18,143 nt of DNA from NCBI RefSeq assembly GCF_024693525.1, contig NZ_JAILKR010000103.1, forward strand, positions 1 through 18,143. Reading direction: 5' to 3'. How positions within the stretch are numbered: the first letter of the stretch is position 1; each line of letters starts with the position of its first letter. Shown here piece after piece: positions 1 to 8,545 of the stretch. The notes under the pieces were generated by a model, which had not been told where the DNA came from, did no database searches, and saw only the letters and a list, made by a program, of their open reading frames with translations. Source of the stretch: Selenomonas sp. (GTDB lineage Bacteria > Bacillota_C > Negativicutes > Selenomonadales > Selenomonadaceae). A program made the translations under genes and the position numbers.

Positions 1-3000
1 GGTTTTCTCGGGGTTGGCTTCCATCGCCCAGAGGTCGCTGGTGCGAATTAGTCGGGTGATGTTTTCCCCTTCCTGTTCCGTTATCACTTCCTTGTTCTCG
101 TTGAAGATAAACTGCACGAGCTTGCCGTTTTCTTCCATTTCATGACGCAGACCTTCGGCATCGTAGCGGTTTATCTGCATTATGCCTGCCTTGGTGGTCA
201 CTTTGCTGGTTCTGCGGAAATCATCGTATTCGTAGGTGTTGTTTTCATCTTGGAGCAGATTGCCTGCGTTATCGTAGCGGTAGGTTTCCACTTGACCGTT
301 GACGGTTTGCTTTGTCAGCCGGTTGTTGACATCGTAGATATACTGCTCTTCGATGTCCTTGACCGTCCGGGTCAGGCGGTTGCCGGCGTTATCGTAGGTG
401 AATCGCTCTGTATACTTCGGGTATTCGGCCTGCTGCAAACGGTTCAAGCTGTCATAGGTGTAGAGCGTCTTGCCTGCAAGTTCCTCTTTCTCGATTCTTT
501 GGCCATTGCCGTCATAGCGATAGGTATTCTGGGCCAGGATTTTATCCGGTGTTGCTACGGTAAGGCTCGTTATGTTTTTATCCGCATCGTAGGCGATGTC
601 CTGCCACATGCCGTTAGCATGGGTTATCTTTTGGATGGCGCCATCGCCATCGCGGTCAAATTTGACAATTGACTGGTCAACTTCGTTGCGTATATCAACT
701 AAGCGATTTGACTTGTCAAATTGATACTTGACCTTTCGGCCTGTGATGTCTGTCTGACTAGTCTTGCGGCCCAGTTCGTCGTAGGTATACGCAAGCAGTG
801 TTCTGCCGCTGGCTTTCTTATTAAGCAGCAAACCGTCTTTGTCATAGGTGTAGCGGTAGTCCATACCATCAGCTATAGCGGCGGTCAATTGACCATTTGG
901 CGCATATTCATAGCTGTTGCGCAGGTCGCCTGCCTTGCGCTCAACGAGACTACCGTAGACATTCCACTGGTACTCATTCGTTATACCATTACGGTCTTGG
1001 AATTTGATTAGTTTGCCATCGGCCGTGTATAGATATTGTTCCTGACTTCCGTCGGGATAGGTTATGCACTTCAGCTGATTGTTGTCGTCATACGCATATG
1101 TCCGCTTGTTGCCGTTGCCATCGACAGCTTCGGTGATGTTGCCGGCAAAGTCGTAGGCGTAGTTTTCTTTGCTGCCGTCCGCTTTGCGGATTTCGGTGAT
1201 GCGGCCCCAGCTGTCTAGCATATAATTCGTCTCGTTGCCATTGCCGTCGATGATACCCGTGATATTGCCAAGGGCATCGTAGTGATAGGATTGGCTTGCA
1301 CCACCCTTGGTTTCAATATGGGTTTGCCAGCCTGCTGCGGTGTAGGCGTAGCTTGCACCACTGCCGCCAGCTGTCTCGACTTTGATGCGGCGGCCCGCAC
1401 GGTCGTAGGCGACAGTTTCGAGCAGCTTGCCATCGGTGCCGATGACTGCCGTCAGCCTGCCGGCACTGTCGTATTGATAGCGGTAGGACATTTCCTGCGG
1501 CAGCTGCCGCTCGGTTATGTTACCTTCTTTATCGTAGACAAGTTTCTGCGTGCGGCCTTCGCTTGTGGTTGCCTGCGTCTGCTGATTCATCAGGTTGTAC
1601 GTGAATCTTTCCTCGCGGCCGCAGTCATCGGTGATGGTCAGGAGGTTACCAGCTTTGTCATAGGCAAAGCGCGTCGTATTCTGCTGGCCCGTTGCACTGT
1701 CGATGACAGTTTCGGCCACCAGGCGGTCAACGGCATCGTATTCGCGCTGGATCCTGCTATCATCGGGGAGCTTTATCTCCGCGATGTTGCTGTTGGCATC
1801 ATAGGTGTAGCCCGCCACCGCCCACCACTTGCGGTTGCGCTTGGGGTTGCGTTTTTCTGACCGTTCCAGCAGGCGCCCTGCGGCATCGTAACTGTACTTG
1901 ATGTACTGCGTTTCTTCGCCGCTTATCTTCCGCGTCTCACTCGTGCGCTTGCCGATACAGTTGTAGGTGTATCGGACCTCTGCCCCCAGATTATCCGTTA
2001 CGCGGAGCAGGCGGTTCTGTGCGTCGTATTCATTCCGGATTGTCCGCGTAAGACCGCTGGCGCTCGTCTCGCTTTGCAAAGTCAGCCAGGTCTTTTCCTC
2101 AACAATGTTGTTGTTCACATCATACGTCCAGCGCCGCAGGCTGTACTGGATGGCACCATCTTGTTCCGAAACTGCTTTGCGTTCCTCCAGCTTGTTGCCA
2201 GCCAAATCGTAGGTATAGGTTGTCGCATAGACCTTGCCTTCGCGGCTGGCTTCGAGCTGCCCCGCATCCTGATGGTACACACAACGCCCCTTGGCATCGT
2301 AGCGGGACACCTCCACAAGGCTGCCCCTTGCATCGGTTACGGAGGTGCGGTTATTGCCAGCATCATAGGTATAGGTTATCCCTGCGCCATCGTCCGTTGA
2401 TTTGTCATATTGGTTCGGCGTTACTTTCTTGATGAGATTCCCCTCCGCATCATAGAAAAGCCGTTCCACGCCGCCATCAGGGTAATGGGTACGGATTTTG
2501 CGCCCATCCGGGTCATAATCGTAGGCTATGCCTTCGCTGTTTTCTGCTTCCGGGTGGATTTCTTTGGTCAAACGGCTTTCTCCGTCATATTCCTTGGCAA
2601 AAATTACCCCCAGCGGACTTTCCGTGTGAATCTGGTTATCCATGCCGTCATAGACATAGCGCCAGTAAAGCGGTTTGTTACTAACGTTTTCCTTCGGGCT
2701 GCACTCACGGCGCAGATTGCCCATGAGGTCAAAGTCCGCTGTATACATATCCCCTAAAGCGTCGGTGTCACTGACGATATGGTCAAAACTATCATAGCCG
2801 AAGCTTCGCTCGCCAAATTCACTGGCGATTACGCTCAAGCGGCAAGCCTCATCATATTCATATCGGAATTCATCACTACATGGGGTGCGCATCGTGCAGG
2901 GAACTGGCAAAACTCCCTTGTACCAGTAACGTGTTTCCTGACCATTTACGGTCTTGCGGAGCACACGCCCCTGATAATCATATTCGTAGGCTTCAACCTG

Positions 3001-6000
3001 CCATTTCCCCTCAGACTGCTTGGTTCTCTTTTCTTTCAACCAGCCTTCCTGCGTATAATTATAGCAGGTCTCACCCCCAAGATTATCCTGAACACGAATT
3101 AAATTCCCCTGCGCATCATAGGTATTATTCGTTACCAGACCTGCAGGATTTGTCTCCTGCAAAGCCTGTCCCTGCTCATTGTATTCCCAATATGTTTCAC
3201 GCCTCAGTCGGTCTTTCTGATAAATTTGATTCTCCCATTCATCATAACCGCGTTCTTCGGTCGTATCATCGGGATAATCAACAGCTTCCACCAGTTTCTG
3301 CCGATTATAGTGAATGGTCAAACGCTTTCCCGTATGAACTTCTGTATAGATAGTCTGCCTATTCTGTGGGTCATAAAAATAGACATACTCGCCGCCTGTT
3401 ATCATGGTCTGACGCGTCACGCGTCCATCTCGGTCATAGGTATTTTTCACATACGTTTTGCCATTCAGGTCCGTTACCGCCAAAATCCGGCCTGTTTCGT
3501 CGTAGGTATATTCAAAATATCCCTGATTCGGGTAGGTAACCTTTATCAACAAGTCATCTTTAAACTCATAGCGAAGTACACGCCCCAGCGGGTCTTTGAT
3601 AGTACTTATCTTATCCCTATCGTAAGTAAAACAAATTTTCTTACCACAAGACAGAACTATCTGGTCAATAAAATCACCACGGTACAGAATTTTCACCGGC
3701 TTATGCCGATTTTTCTGCATCGAAACCAATTTTCCTGACGCATCAAAGGTATAGCTTTTCCTCTTGGCCGGAATTGACAAACGATACCCTGTTTCCGTCT
3801 CGACCAACTGTATGGCCCGACTGCCGCCGCGTTGATTCTGCCAACTGCCATCTGTCAGACAAACGAACTTCTCCAAATGCAGGTCTGGCATCAGTACCGT
3901 AATATGACTGCCACTCTTTGACAGACACATACCAACATTTATCAGCCACCGGCTGCCAAGATGCTGTCCCTTATTCTCATAGAGCGATTCATAGCAACGG
4001 GTCAGGACAAAATCCTCGCCGAAATCCTTGAATACCAAGTCCGTAGTATTAAGCACAAAACTTCCCGTAACTAAATCTACTGGGTCTCCGCCGGTTTCTT
4101 TCTCTGCCATTCGATTCCCGTTCATCTTATTCCCATCGGACCCACCTCCTGATTTTCGGTTATGCAGATTATTAGGCCCATCCCCATTAGGACGTCCCGA
4201 TAGTTTTTCTGGTTTTCCTGGCTTGGTTTTAACATTTTTAGCGGCTTGTTTTACATCACGTTTCAAGGCATCACTTGCCCCTCTGCCTGCTGCTCGTCCT
4301 GTGTTGGCAGACGCTTTCGCCGCCCCACTGGTGACATGTTCAACCGATCTCGCGATGCTCTTTATTTTATTCTTTATCTTTGCAGCATCTGTCGCTGCCT
4401 TAGCGGCCTTAGCTGCCTTGTCAGCCTTAGCTAACTTTGACGCAGCTTTCAGTCCCTTTGCTCCAATTTTCGCCCCCTTCGCTAAATTGCCAATTCCGGG
4501 GATTGCACAGAAAGCATCTAATGCAGCCATCCCCCAATTTCCTGCTTTTGCCTCCTTATAAGCATCGCAAGCACTCATCGCATTCCCTACGATAGGAAGC
4601 ATCCCAGCAAGGTCCCAAACCAGTTCTTCGGTTATCGCATCGTTCTGATCCTCGATTTCCTCAGCGGAATCATCCGTATCAGCCGAACCACCAGCCTTAT
4701 CGTAACCACTTCCCTCTATCACCGGAGAAGCAATCTGTATGTTGCCGTCTTTGCCGATATCAATACTGCTGCTACCTACCACGAGGGTCAGGCCATCTTT
4801 CCCCTCAATCTGTAAAAACCCCTGAAGGGACACAGTATCATCGGCTTTCGCTGGTGGCAGATTATGGGTTGTTCCCGTTATAGCATCACAGGCTTTTGCC
4901 TGACCCGAAGACACTACTTTTTCTAATGGCGCACTTGCTGATTTCAAGGCAGCGACATCCGCACCGATATCCCTGCCATTTCCCATATCAACAGGGATAT
5001 GACCTCCACCATGTGCCATAAAATCCGTCATGCCTGTCTGGTAATCCTTGGTGGGATTTGCTATCTGTTCCGCCGTCATACTTTGAGCGGCCTGAATCTC
5101 CACATCCCTATCCGCATCAAAAACAATATCCTGCGTAGAATGAATGCTTATTCCACTTTTATCACTCATGATAATACTAGAACTATTTGCCCCATGACGA
5201 CCTGCCAGCAAAACCACACTGTCCGGCTGAAACTGAAGCAGATTGTTGGTACTGGTTAGCGAACGATTTTCTGGCGTATCATAATCACTATCACCGTCAG
5301 TGGAACTACGATGACTTCCCTGGGCTATTTTCTTGCCATTCTCCTCCTGATACACAAACACCTTATCCCCGACATCAGGCATAGAATACATATAATTATT
5401 CACGATATTCTCATAAGGAATCCAACATGCTTCGCCAGCCTTTTGACTTTCATCTACATCAAAATGGACTTTGACATTTGTGCCATCCACAGCAATGATT
5501 TTCCCTGTCAAATAATGTCCACAATTCCTGCCTTGAAGCTCGTCATGCGCATCAACACGACAACCTTCCTTATTGACAAGTTCCAAATGATTAACCAGCA
5601 AACCGTCCTGTGCCTCGATGCAGCTGCGCATAATAACCTGGTCGCGCTGTCCATTTTTCAGCCCATAACCTGCTCCCAAAGATAAATCAGGTGTATCCAT
5701 TACGGTTACTGTATATTCGCATGGCAAAGCATGTTCTACCGTATTTTCCTGCGCTCGCAAACACTTTTCCAGCAGGACCTGTTGACTTAGAATATGGTCT
5801 TTCGCCATAATCGTTCTTTGCTGAAAAGGAACACTGCCCAGACTCACGCGTATTCCCTGACTTTTACTGTCAACAAAAATATATCGGCCTGTACTCTCAG
5901 CCAGACGGCATAAGAATTCCCAATCCGTCTGCTCTTCCTGATATACCAGACGGGAAACGGATTCATTTTCCGGCACCATTACTTCCGCCTTATAGGGCGA

Positions 6001-6360
6001 AACGACAACAGCTGCCATATCCTGCAAAGTCTTATCCTCTGACTGAAACGTCCGGGATTTCTTATCAATATCCAGCAGATATGAATTCGACTGCAATTGC
6101 AGGAATAACCGATTATCCCCCGCCTGCTGATGCAATTGACAAGTAACCACTACGCCAACAAAAATTGTCTCCCGCTCTGCCTTTACCCATATTTCCCGTT
6201 GTTCTAAGTGCAATACATCCTGATTGCTGAACGATTCTGCCATGACAAGTTCAAGCTGGCATTTTCCATGTTGTCCCGCCTTTTCTGTGATTTTCAGGGC
6301 TTCAATTTTCCTATATTCTATTCCCGATATCTTTACCGCTCCTAGCGGAGTCTGCTCCAT
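1..6360 (-). CDS. VgrG-Rhs fusion, polymorphic toxin shell (3' partial)
   Basis: The frame is open from ATG at 6360 to base 1 (2120 codons) and continues beyond the left edge. Residues 1-270 resemble the gp27-like part of the two other spikes here: NSYLLDI and QTDWEF match SSYLLDI/ETNWVF and ASYLLDI/ETDWEF. An OB-fold-like stretch starts near 278 (NCGHYLTG), followed by a short needle-like stretch and a variable linker. Residues about 578-630 form a Gly/Ala-rich hydrophobic segment (DLAGMLPIVGNAM, DAFCAIPGIGNLAKGAK) of the kind found before Rhs toxins, then a Lys/Ala-rich stretch to about 690. The Rhs shell starts at D759 with DPVDLVTGSF. YD repeats (YTYDxxGN/R) run from about residue 940 to the edge. 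Known Rhs shells encapsulate a C-terminal toxin; that tip and the DPxG cleavage motif lie outside the window. The spike-plus-shell reading is firm, the target unknown. It starts 21 bases after the upstream gene's stop. Confidence 0.93.
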   Translation of the reverse strand, partial: MEQTPLGAVKISGIEYRKIEALKITEKAGQHGKCQLELVMAESFSNQDVLHLEQREIWVKAERETIFVGVVVTCQLHQQAGDNRLFLQLQSNSYLLDIDKKSRTFQSEDKTLQDMAAVVVSPYKAEVMVPENESVSRLVYQEEQTDWEFLCRLAESTGRYIFVDSKSQGIRVSLGSVPFQQRTIMAKDHILSQQVLLEKCLRAQENTVEHALPCEYTVTVMDTPDLSLGAGYGLKNGQRDQVIMRSCIEAQDGLLVNHLELVNKEGCRVDAHDELQGRNCGHYLTGKIIAVDGTNVKVHFDVDESQKAGEACWIPYENIVNNYMYSMPDVGDKVFVYQEENGKKIAQGSHRSSTDGDSDYDTPENRSLTSTNNLLQFQPDSVVLLAGRHGANSSSIIMSDKSGISIHSTQDIVFDADRDVEIQAAQSMTAEQIANPTKDYQTGMTDFMAHGGGHIPVDMGNGRDIGADVAALKSASAPLEKVVSSGQAKACDAITGTTHNLPPAKADDTVSLQGFLQIEGKDGLTLVVGSSSIDIGKDGNIQIASPVIEGSGYDKAGGSADTDDSAEEIEDQNDAITEELVWDLAGMLPIVGNAMSACDAYKEAKAGNWGMAALDAFCAIPGIGNLAKGAKIGAKGLKAASKLAKADKAAKAAKAATDAAKIKNKIKSIARSVEHVTSGAAKASANTGRAAGRGASDALKRDVKQAAKNVKTKPGKPEKLSGRPNGDGPNNLHNRKSGGGSDGNKMNGNRMAEKETGGDPVDLVTGSFVLNTTDLVFKDFGEDFVLTRCYESLYENKGQHLGSRWLINVGMCLSKSGSHITVLMPDLHLEKFVCLTDGSWQNQRGGSRAIQLVETETGYRLSIPAKRKSYTFDASGKLVSMQKNRHKPVKILYRGDFIDQIVLSCGKKICFTYDRDKISTIKDPLGRVLRYEFKDDLLIKVTYPNQGYFEYTYDETGRILAVTDLNGKTYVKNTYDRDGRVTRQTMITGGEYVYFYDPQNRQTIYTEVHTGKRLTIHYNRQKLVEAVDYPDDTTEERGYDEWENQIYQKDRLRRETYWEYNEQGQALQETNPAGLVTNNTYDAQGNLIRVQDNLGGETCYNYTQEGWLKEKRTKQSEGKWQVEAYEYDYQGRVLRKTVNGQETRYWYKGVLPVPCTMRTPCSDEFRYEYDEACRLSVIASEFGERSFGYDSFDHIVSDTDALGDMYTADFDLMGNLRRECSPKENVSNKPLYWRYVYDGMDNQIHTESPLGVIFAKEYDGESRLTKEIHPEAENSEGIAYDYDPDGRKIRTHYPDGGVERLFYDAEGNLIKKVTPNQYDKSTDDGAGITYTYDAGNNRTSVTDARGSLVEVSRYDAKGRCVYHQDAGQLEASREGKVYATTYTYDLAGNKLEERKAVSEQDGAIQYSLRRWTYDVNNNIVEEKTWLTLQSETSASGLTRTIRNEYDAQNRLLRVTDNLGAEVRYTYNCIGKRTSETRKISGEETQYIKYSYDAAGRLLERSEKRNPKRNRKWWAVAGYTYDANSNIAEIKLPDDSRIQREYDAVDRLVAETVIDSATGQQNTTRFAYDKAGNLLTITDDCGREERFTYNLMNQQTQATTSEGRTQKLVYDKEGNITERQLPQEMSYRYQYDSAGRLTAVIGTDGKLLETVAYDRAGRRIKVETAGGSGASYAYTAAGWQTHIETKGGASQSYHYDALGNITGIIDGNGNETNYMLDSWGRITEIRKADGSKENYAYDFAGNITEAVDGNGNKRTYAYDDNNQLKCITYPDGSQEQYLYTADGKLIKFQDRNGITNEYQWNVYGSLVERKAGDLRNSYEYAPNGQLTAAIADGMDYRYTYDKDGLLLNKKASGRTLLAYTYDELGRKTSQTDITGRKVKYQFDKSNRLVDIRNEVDQSIVKFDRDGDGAIQKITHANGMWQDIAYDADKNITSLTVATPDKILAQNTYRYDGNGQRIEKEELAGKTLYTYDSLNRLQQAEYPKYTERFTYDNAGNRLTRTVKDIEEQYIYDVNNRLTKQTVNGQVETYRYDNAGNLLQDENNTYEYDDFRRTSKVTTKAGIMQINRYDAEGLRHEMEENGKLVQFIFNENKEVITEQEGENITRLIRTSDLWAMEANPEKT
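625..1810 (-). repeat. Long direct repeat, copy 1 (inside VgrG-Rhs)
   Basis: This stretch of YD-repeat coding DNA is near-identical to 17207-18038 in the same orientation and frame. Counted by eye, the part 661-1020 has about 20 single-base differences, many of them silent. It is 354 bases longer than copy 2, accounted for by two in-frame differences of 252 and 102 bases. Confidence 0.85.
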
Positions 6361-6366
6361 AATGAA

Positions 6367-6373
6367 CCTTCTT
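6367..6373 (-). promoter_or_regulatory. Ribosome binding site setting the VgrG-Rhs start
   Basis: AAGAAGG on the minus strand lies 6 bases before ATG 6360. An in-frame ATG six codons upstream (6378) has no comparable site, so 6360 is the preferred start. Confidence 0.7.
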
Positions 6374-6381
6374 TCCATAAC

Positions 6382-6915
6382 TCACAGGATTGGTACTGGC
6401 TTCAACTGTATCCCTGTCACCCCTTGCTGCAAAAAACGCTCCGCAGCGGTAAGCGAAGCCAACCATAACAGTTGTCCCTTTAACGGAATCACCAACAAAT
6501 GCATCCCTTCTAAATATTTTGCTGCCAAAACCGGCTTCTCCGTTCGCCCCATAATATACTGGGTCTTCTCATGCAGAAAGCACTCAGAAACCGGATAAAA
6601 CGGCACCCAATACAGCGGCATCGGCTTTTGTTCATCGCCATCATCTGCAAAAAACTGAACGGCCTTAAACTTTATCTCGGGTTGCAACTTCGCAAAAATC
6701 CGCCGCAAAGAATCTGCTATTAGAAAAGTCGGCGAAAAAATAACCGACGGCATCCGCAGGGCATCGTTATATTCATAATGCGTCACTTTATCTCTCAACA
6801 TGAGAAATTTATCCAACGTCATAATGGCAGGATAATTATCCATCGGCAAGTCACGAGGACATATCACATTATCTCTATTCCTGCCAGGTAAAATTTGAAA
6901 CCATGGTTCTATCAC
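6382..6915 (-). CDS. PTF/YWVPF spike-associated protein B (hypothetical)
   Basis: A 177-residue soluble protein with no signal peptide or membrane segment. I do not recognise the family. It is a diverged paralogue of the protein at 15615-16088: both share FxPTF (PTF at 62-64 here), a following helix, LxPE-x-F, and YWVPF (102-106 here). The start is GTG, whose last two bases begin the TGA stop of the upstream pentapeptide gene, giving a 4-base overlap. A strong purine run (AAGGGGA) lies about 8 bases upstream. In both copies it follows a pentapeptide protein and precedes a spike gene, so an adaptor or chaperone for that spike is the best inference. The middle portion faintly recalls Imm11/DUF1629-type proteins by eye, so an immunity-related role is an alternative. 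Residues 88-94 (FFADDGD) are repeated in the upstream protein. Confidence 0.8.
   Translation of the reverse strand: MIEPWFQILPGRNRDNVICPRDLPMDNYPAIMTLDKFLMLRDKVTHYEYNDALRMPSVIFSPTFLIADSLRRIFAKLQPEIKFKAVQFFADDGDEQKPMPLYWVPFYPVSECFLHEKTQYIMGRTEKPVLAAKYLEGMHLLVIPLKGQLLWLASLTAAERFLQQGVTGIQLKPVPIL
6912..6915 (-). promoter_or_regulatory. GTGA stop/start overlap, translational coupling
   Basis: The four bases GTGA hold the GTG start of the PTF/YWVPF gene and the TGA stop of the pentapeptide gene. The start continues GTGATAGA, as in the paralogous pair at 16085-16088. This predicts coupled translation of the two proteins. Confidence 0.65.
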
Positions 6916-7937
6916 ACAAAAATCCCCTTACAATCCCGTATATCATTCTCATGACAGCAGATCCCCTCCCTGTCGCTATTGGTGAGACTGCATTTTCTCA
7001 TCTTATTTCTGCGGAAAGATGCGCCACGATATAACTTCGTAGGATCCAGCGCCTCCGAATCGGGATTGAAGTCGCAATCCATGAATTCACAACCAGCCCA
7101 ATAACATTCCTCAAAACTTACACCAGCAAATTTACACCTTTGGAAAGTCACCTCATAAAACCTGCAATTTCTAAAACGACAATCAGCAAAATTCCCACCC
7201 TGGAAAGTCGCCGCTTTAAAGTAGCAATTGATAAATTCCGCCGGTTCAGCATCGATATTCTCCAGAACCACCTCGCGGTATTGCTCCCCTACGAAAATTC
7301 CTCCGGCAATCGTTTTCCCATTTGCCTCCAGCAAATCCACATCGGTACGCAAACGAAATATTGGCTCCTGCCAATCACGGTAAACACCTACGGTCATCTG
7401 AAACTCATTGGTAACCCAAAGCCTCCGAAACTCCGGCGCATCTTCCAAATCGCGCATCCAATACTTTGCCCGGTTTAGCCACAGAAATAACAACTTCTGC
7501 TGCGTTTGAACCAACAATGCCTGTATCTCATCGGGATTATAGTAACAGGCATACCATAAATCCTTGCGATAAGCCTGTTTAACAAAACTTTGCCAATCGC
7601 CTAGGACATCCATAGCTGGTATTCTGGTTTTCGCCCAAGGCTTATCCCCATCATCAGCAAAAAATTCCACCATAAAGCATGGATCATATTCCCCCCCAAA
7701 AGTAGCTATATGCAAAAACGACAACCGAATGTAATTACAATACAGATTTATCCCTTTTTCTTTTTTTGACTTTTCCTGCACTTGACATACTTTAGCAATG
7801 ACATTCCGCATATTCGTTAACCATACGGCACTACACGAATCCTCCCTATTAAGCATTTGTGTATTACAAGTCGTCAGAAAATTATTTTCTATTTCTTTAT
7901 AATAATCATTACGATACTTTGCAATTTCTTTGTACAT
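6912..7937 (-). CDS. Pentapeptide-repeat protein B, candidate spike adaptor
   Basis: 341 residues. Residues 1-210 are a mixed alpha/beta-looking domain I cannot name. From about 215 to 335 the chain becomes a pentapeptide-repeat run with phenylalanine and cysteine at the central position (for example FINCYFKAATFQGGNFADCR). Such repeats normally fold as a right-handed quadrilateral beta-helix. The start is ATG with GGGAGG about 6 bases upstream. It is the counterpart of the protein at 16085-17131: same length class, same domain order, same GTGA overlap with a following PTF/YWVPF gene. Proteobacterial type VI clusters contain DUF2169 adaptors that also end in pentapeptide repeats; the analogy in position and architecture suggests effector or spike loading, but the N-terminal domain is not clearly DUF2169. 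The C-terminus is cysteine-rich (CCHENDIRDC). Confidence 0.85.
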   Translation of the reverse strand: MYKEIAKYRNDYYKEIENNFLTTCNTQMLNREDSCSAVWLTNMRNVIAKVCQVQEKSKKEKGINLYCNYIRLSFLHIATFGGEYDPCFMVEFFADDGDKPWAKTRIPAMDVLGDWQSFVKQAYRKDLWYACYYNPDEIQALLVQTQQKLLFLWLNRAKYWMRDLEDAPEFRRLWVTNEFQMTVGVYRDWQEPIFRLRTDVDLLEANGKTIAGGIFVGEQYREVVLENIDAEPAEFINCYFKAATFQGGNFADCRFRNCRFYEVTFQRCKFAGVSFEECYWAGCEFMDCDFNPDSEALDPTKLYRGASFRRNKMRKCSLTNSDREGICCHENDIRDCKGIFV

Positions 7938-8106
7938 CCAATCCTCCCATCATAAACAAATATCGCCTGTTTTCCTATGAACGATTTCATAATGAACCGA
8001 AGCATACAACCAAACAATAAGAACGCATTTTTCGATCACCAACATACAATATTCCAGTCACCAATATTTTTTCATGACAGAACTTCTTTTAATGATCCAG
8101 CAACAT
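7938..8106 (-). other. 169-base gap between cargo pair and pentapeptide gene B
   Basis: This is the longest non-coding stretch in the window. It is AT-rich. I see no convincing promoter with good -35/-10 spacing, no GC-rich hairpin followed by a T-run, and no ORF with a ribosome binding site. It could hold an internal promoter for the last three genes or mark the edge of an exchanged cargo segment. Confidence 0.4.
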
Positions 8107-8451
8107 TCAAATTAATAACCAACCAAATTTAAGACCTGTAGTTTTAAATATCAAAGTAACCATCCCGAATCCGATTAGGAGTATATACATCCACCGCCTT
8201 AGCTTCTTACTCAACATCTTTACCGAAAGAGGTTTACTTCGTCCTTCTATATACATTGCCTCACTAAAAACATCAGCCGCAAATAATGGAACTAATTTTA
8301 TAGGAAAAAATATATACATTGACATCCAATGAAATCTAAATACATCCTTAAAGATAGCAATTAAATACGCCACAACATACCACACGATAAACGCTCTTAC
8401 TTTCGTTTTAAAGAAGAAGTCCCAAATATTATTAAATATATTTATCATCAT
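8107..8451 (-). CDS. Small membrane protein, putative immunity protein
   Basis: 114 residues with three likely membrane segments: about 20-34 (AFIVWYVVAYLIAIF), 43-62 (contains FFPIKLVPLFAADVF) and 88-102 (MYILLIGFGMVTLIF). A basic loop (KPLSVKMLSKKLRR) separates the second and third. The start is ATG with AAGG about 7 bases upstream; a second ATG follows at once. It lies 94 bases downstream of the PAAR-like effector gene, in the same orientation, and is visibly more AT-rich than the spike genes. Position straight after a toxin-like gene, small size and an integral membrane nature fit an immunity protein against a membrane-acting or envelope-acting effector. No family is recognised, so this role is inferred from context only. 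Confidence 0.7.
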   Translation of the reverse strand: MMINIFNNIWDFFFKTKVRAFIVWYVVAYLIAIFKDVFRFHWMSMYIFFPIKLVPLFAADVFSEAMYIEGRSKPLSVKMLSKKLRRWMYILLIGFGMVTLIFKTTGLKFGWLLI

Positions 8452-8545
8452 ATACCTACCTTCTATCTACCTGAAATACTTTAATTATCAATTGTCTCTC
8501 ATCTTCCACTTGAATAACAATCATCACTCTCTTACATCAGTAATA

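Noticed and set aside
625..3700. Periodic repeats that could suggest a CRISPR or tandem array.
   Set aside because: The period is about 60 bases and degenerate, and the unit encodes the YD motif of the Rhs shell; there are no identical repeats with unique spacers.
142..5685. Numerous plus-strand open frames of 60-190 codons opposite the VgrG-Rhs.
   Set aside because: They are antisense to one uninterrupted minus-strand frame with clear spike and YD-repeat motifs; they lack ribosome binding sites and their composition mirrors the repeats.
7889..8005. A 38-residue minus-strand ORF (MLRFIMKS...) overlapping the start of pentapeptide gene B.
   Set aside because: There is no ribosome binding site, it overlaps a convincing gene in another frame, and its tail is low-complexity.
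8452..8545. Possible terminator between the effector and the membrane protein.
   Set aside because: No GC-rich stem followed by a T-run is visible on the minus strand.
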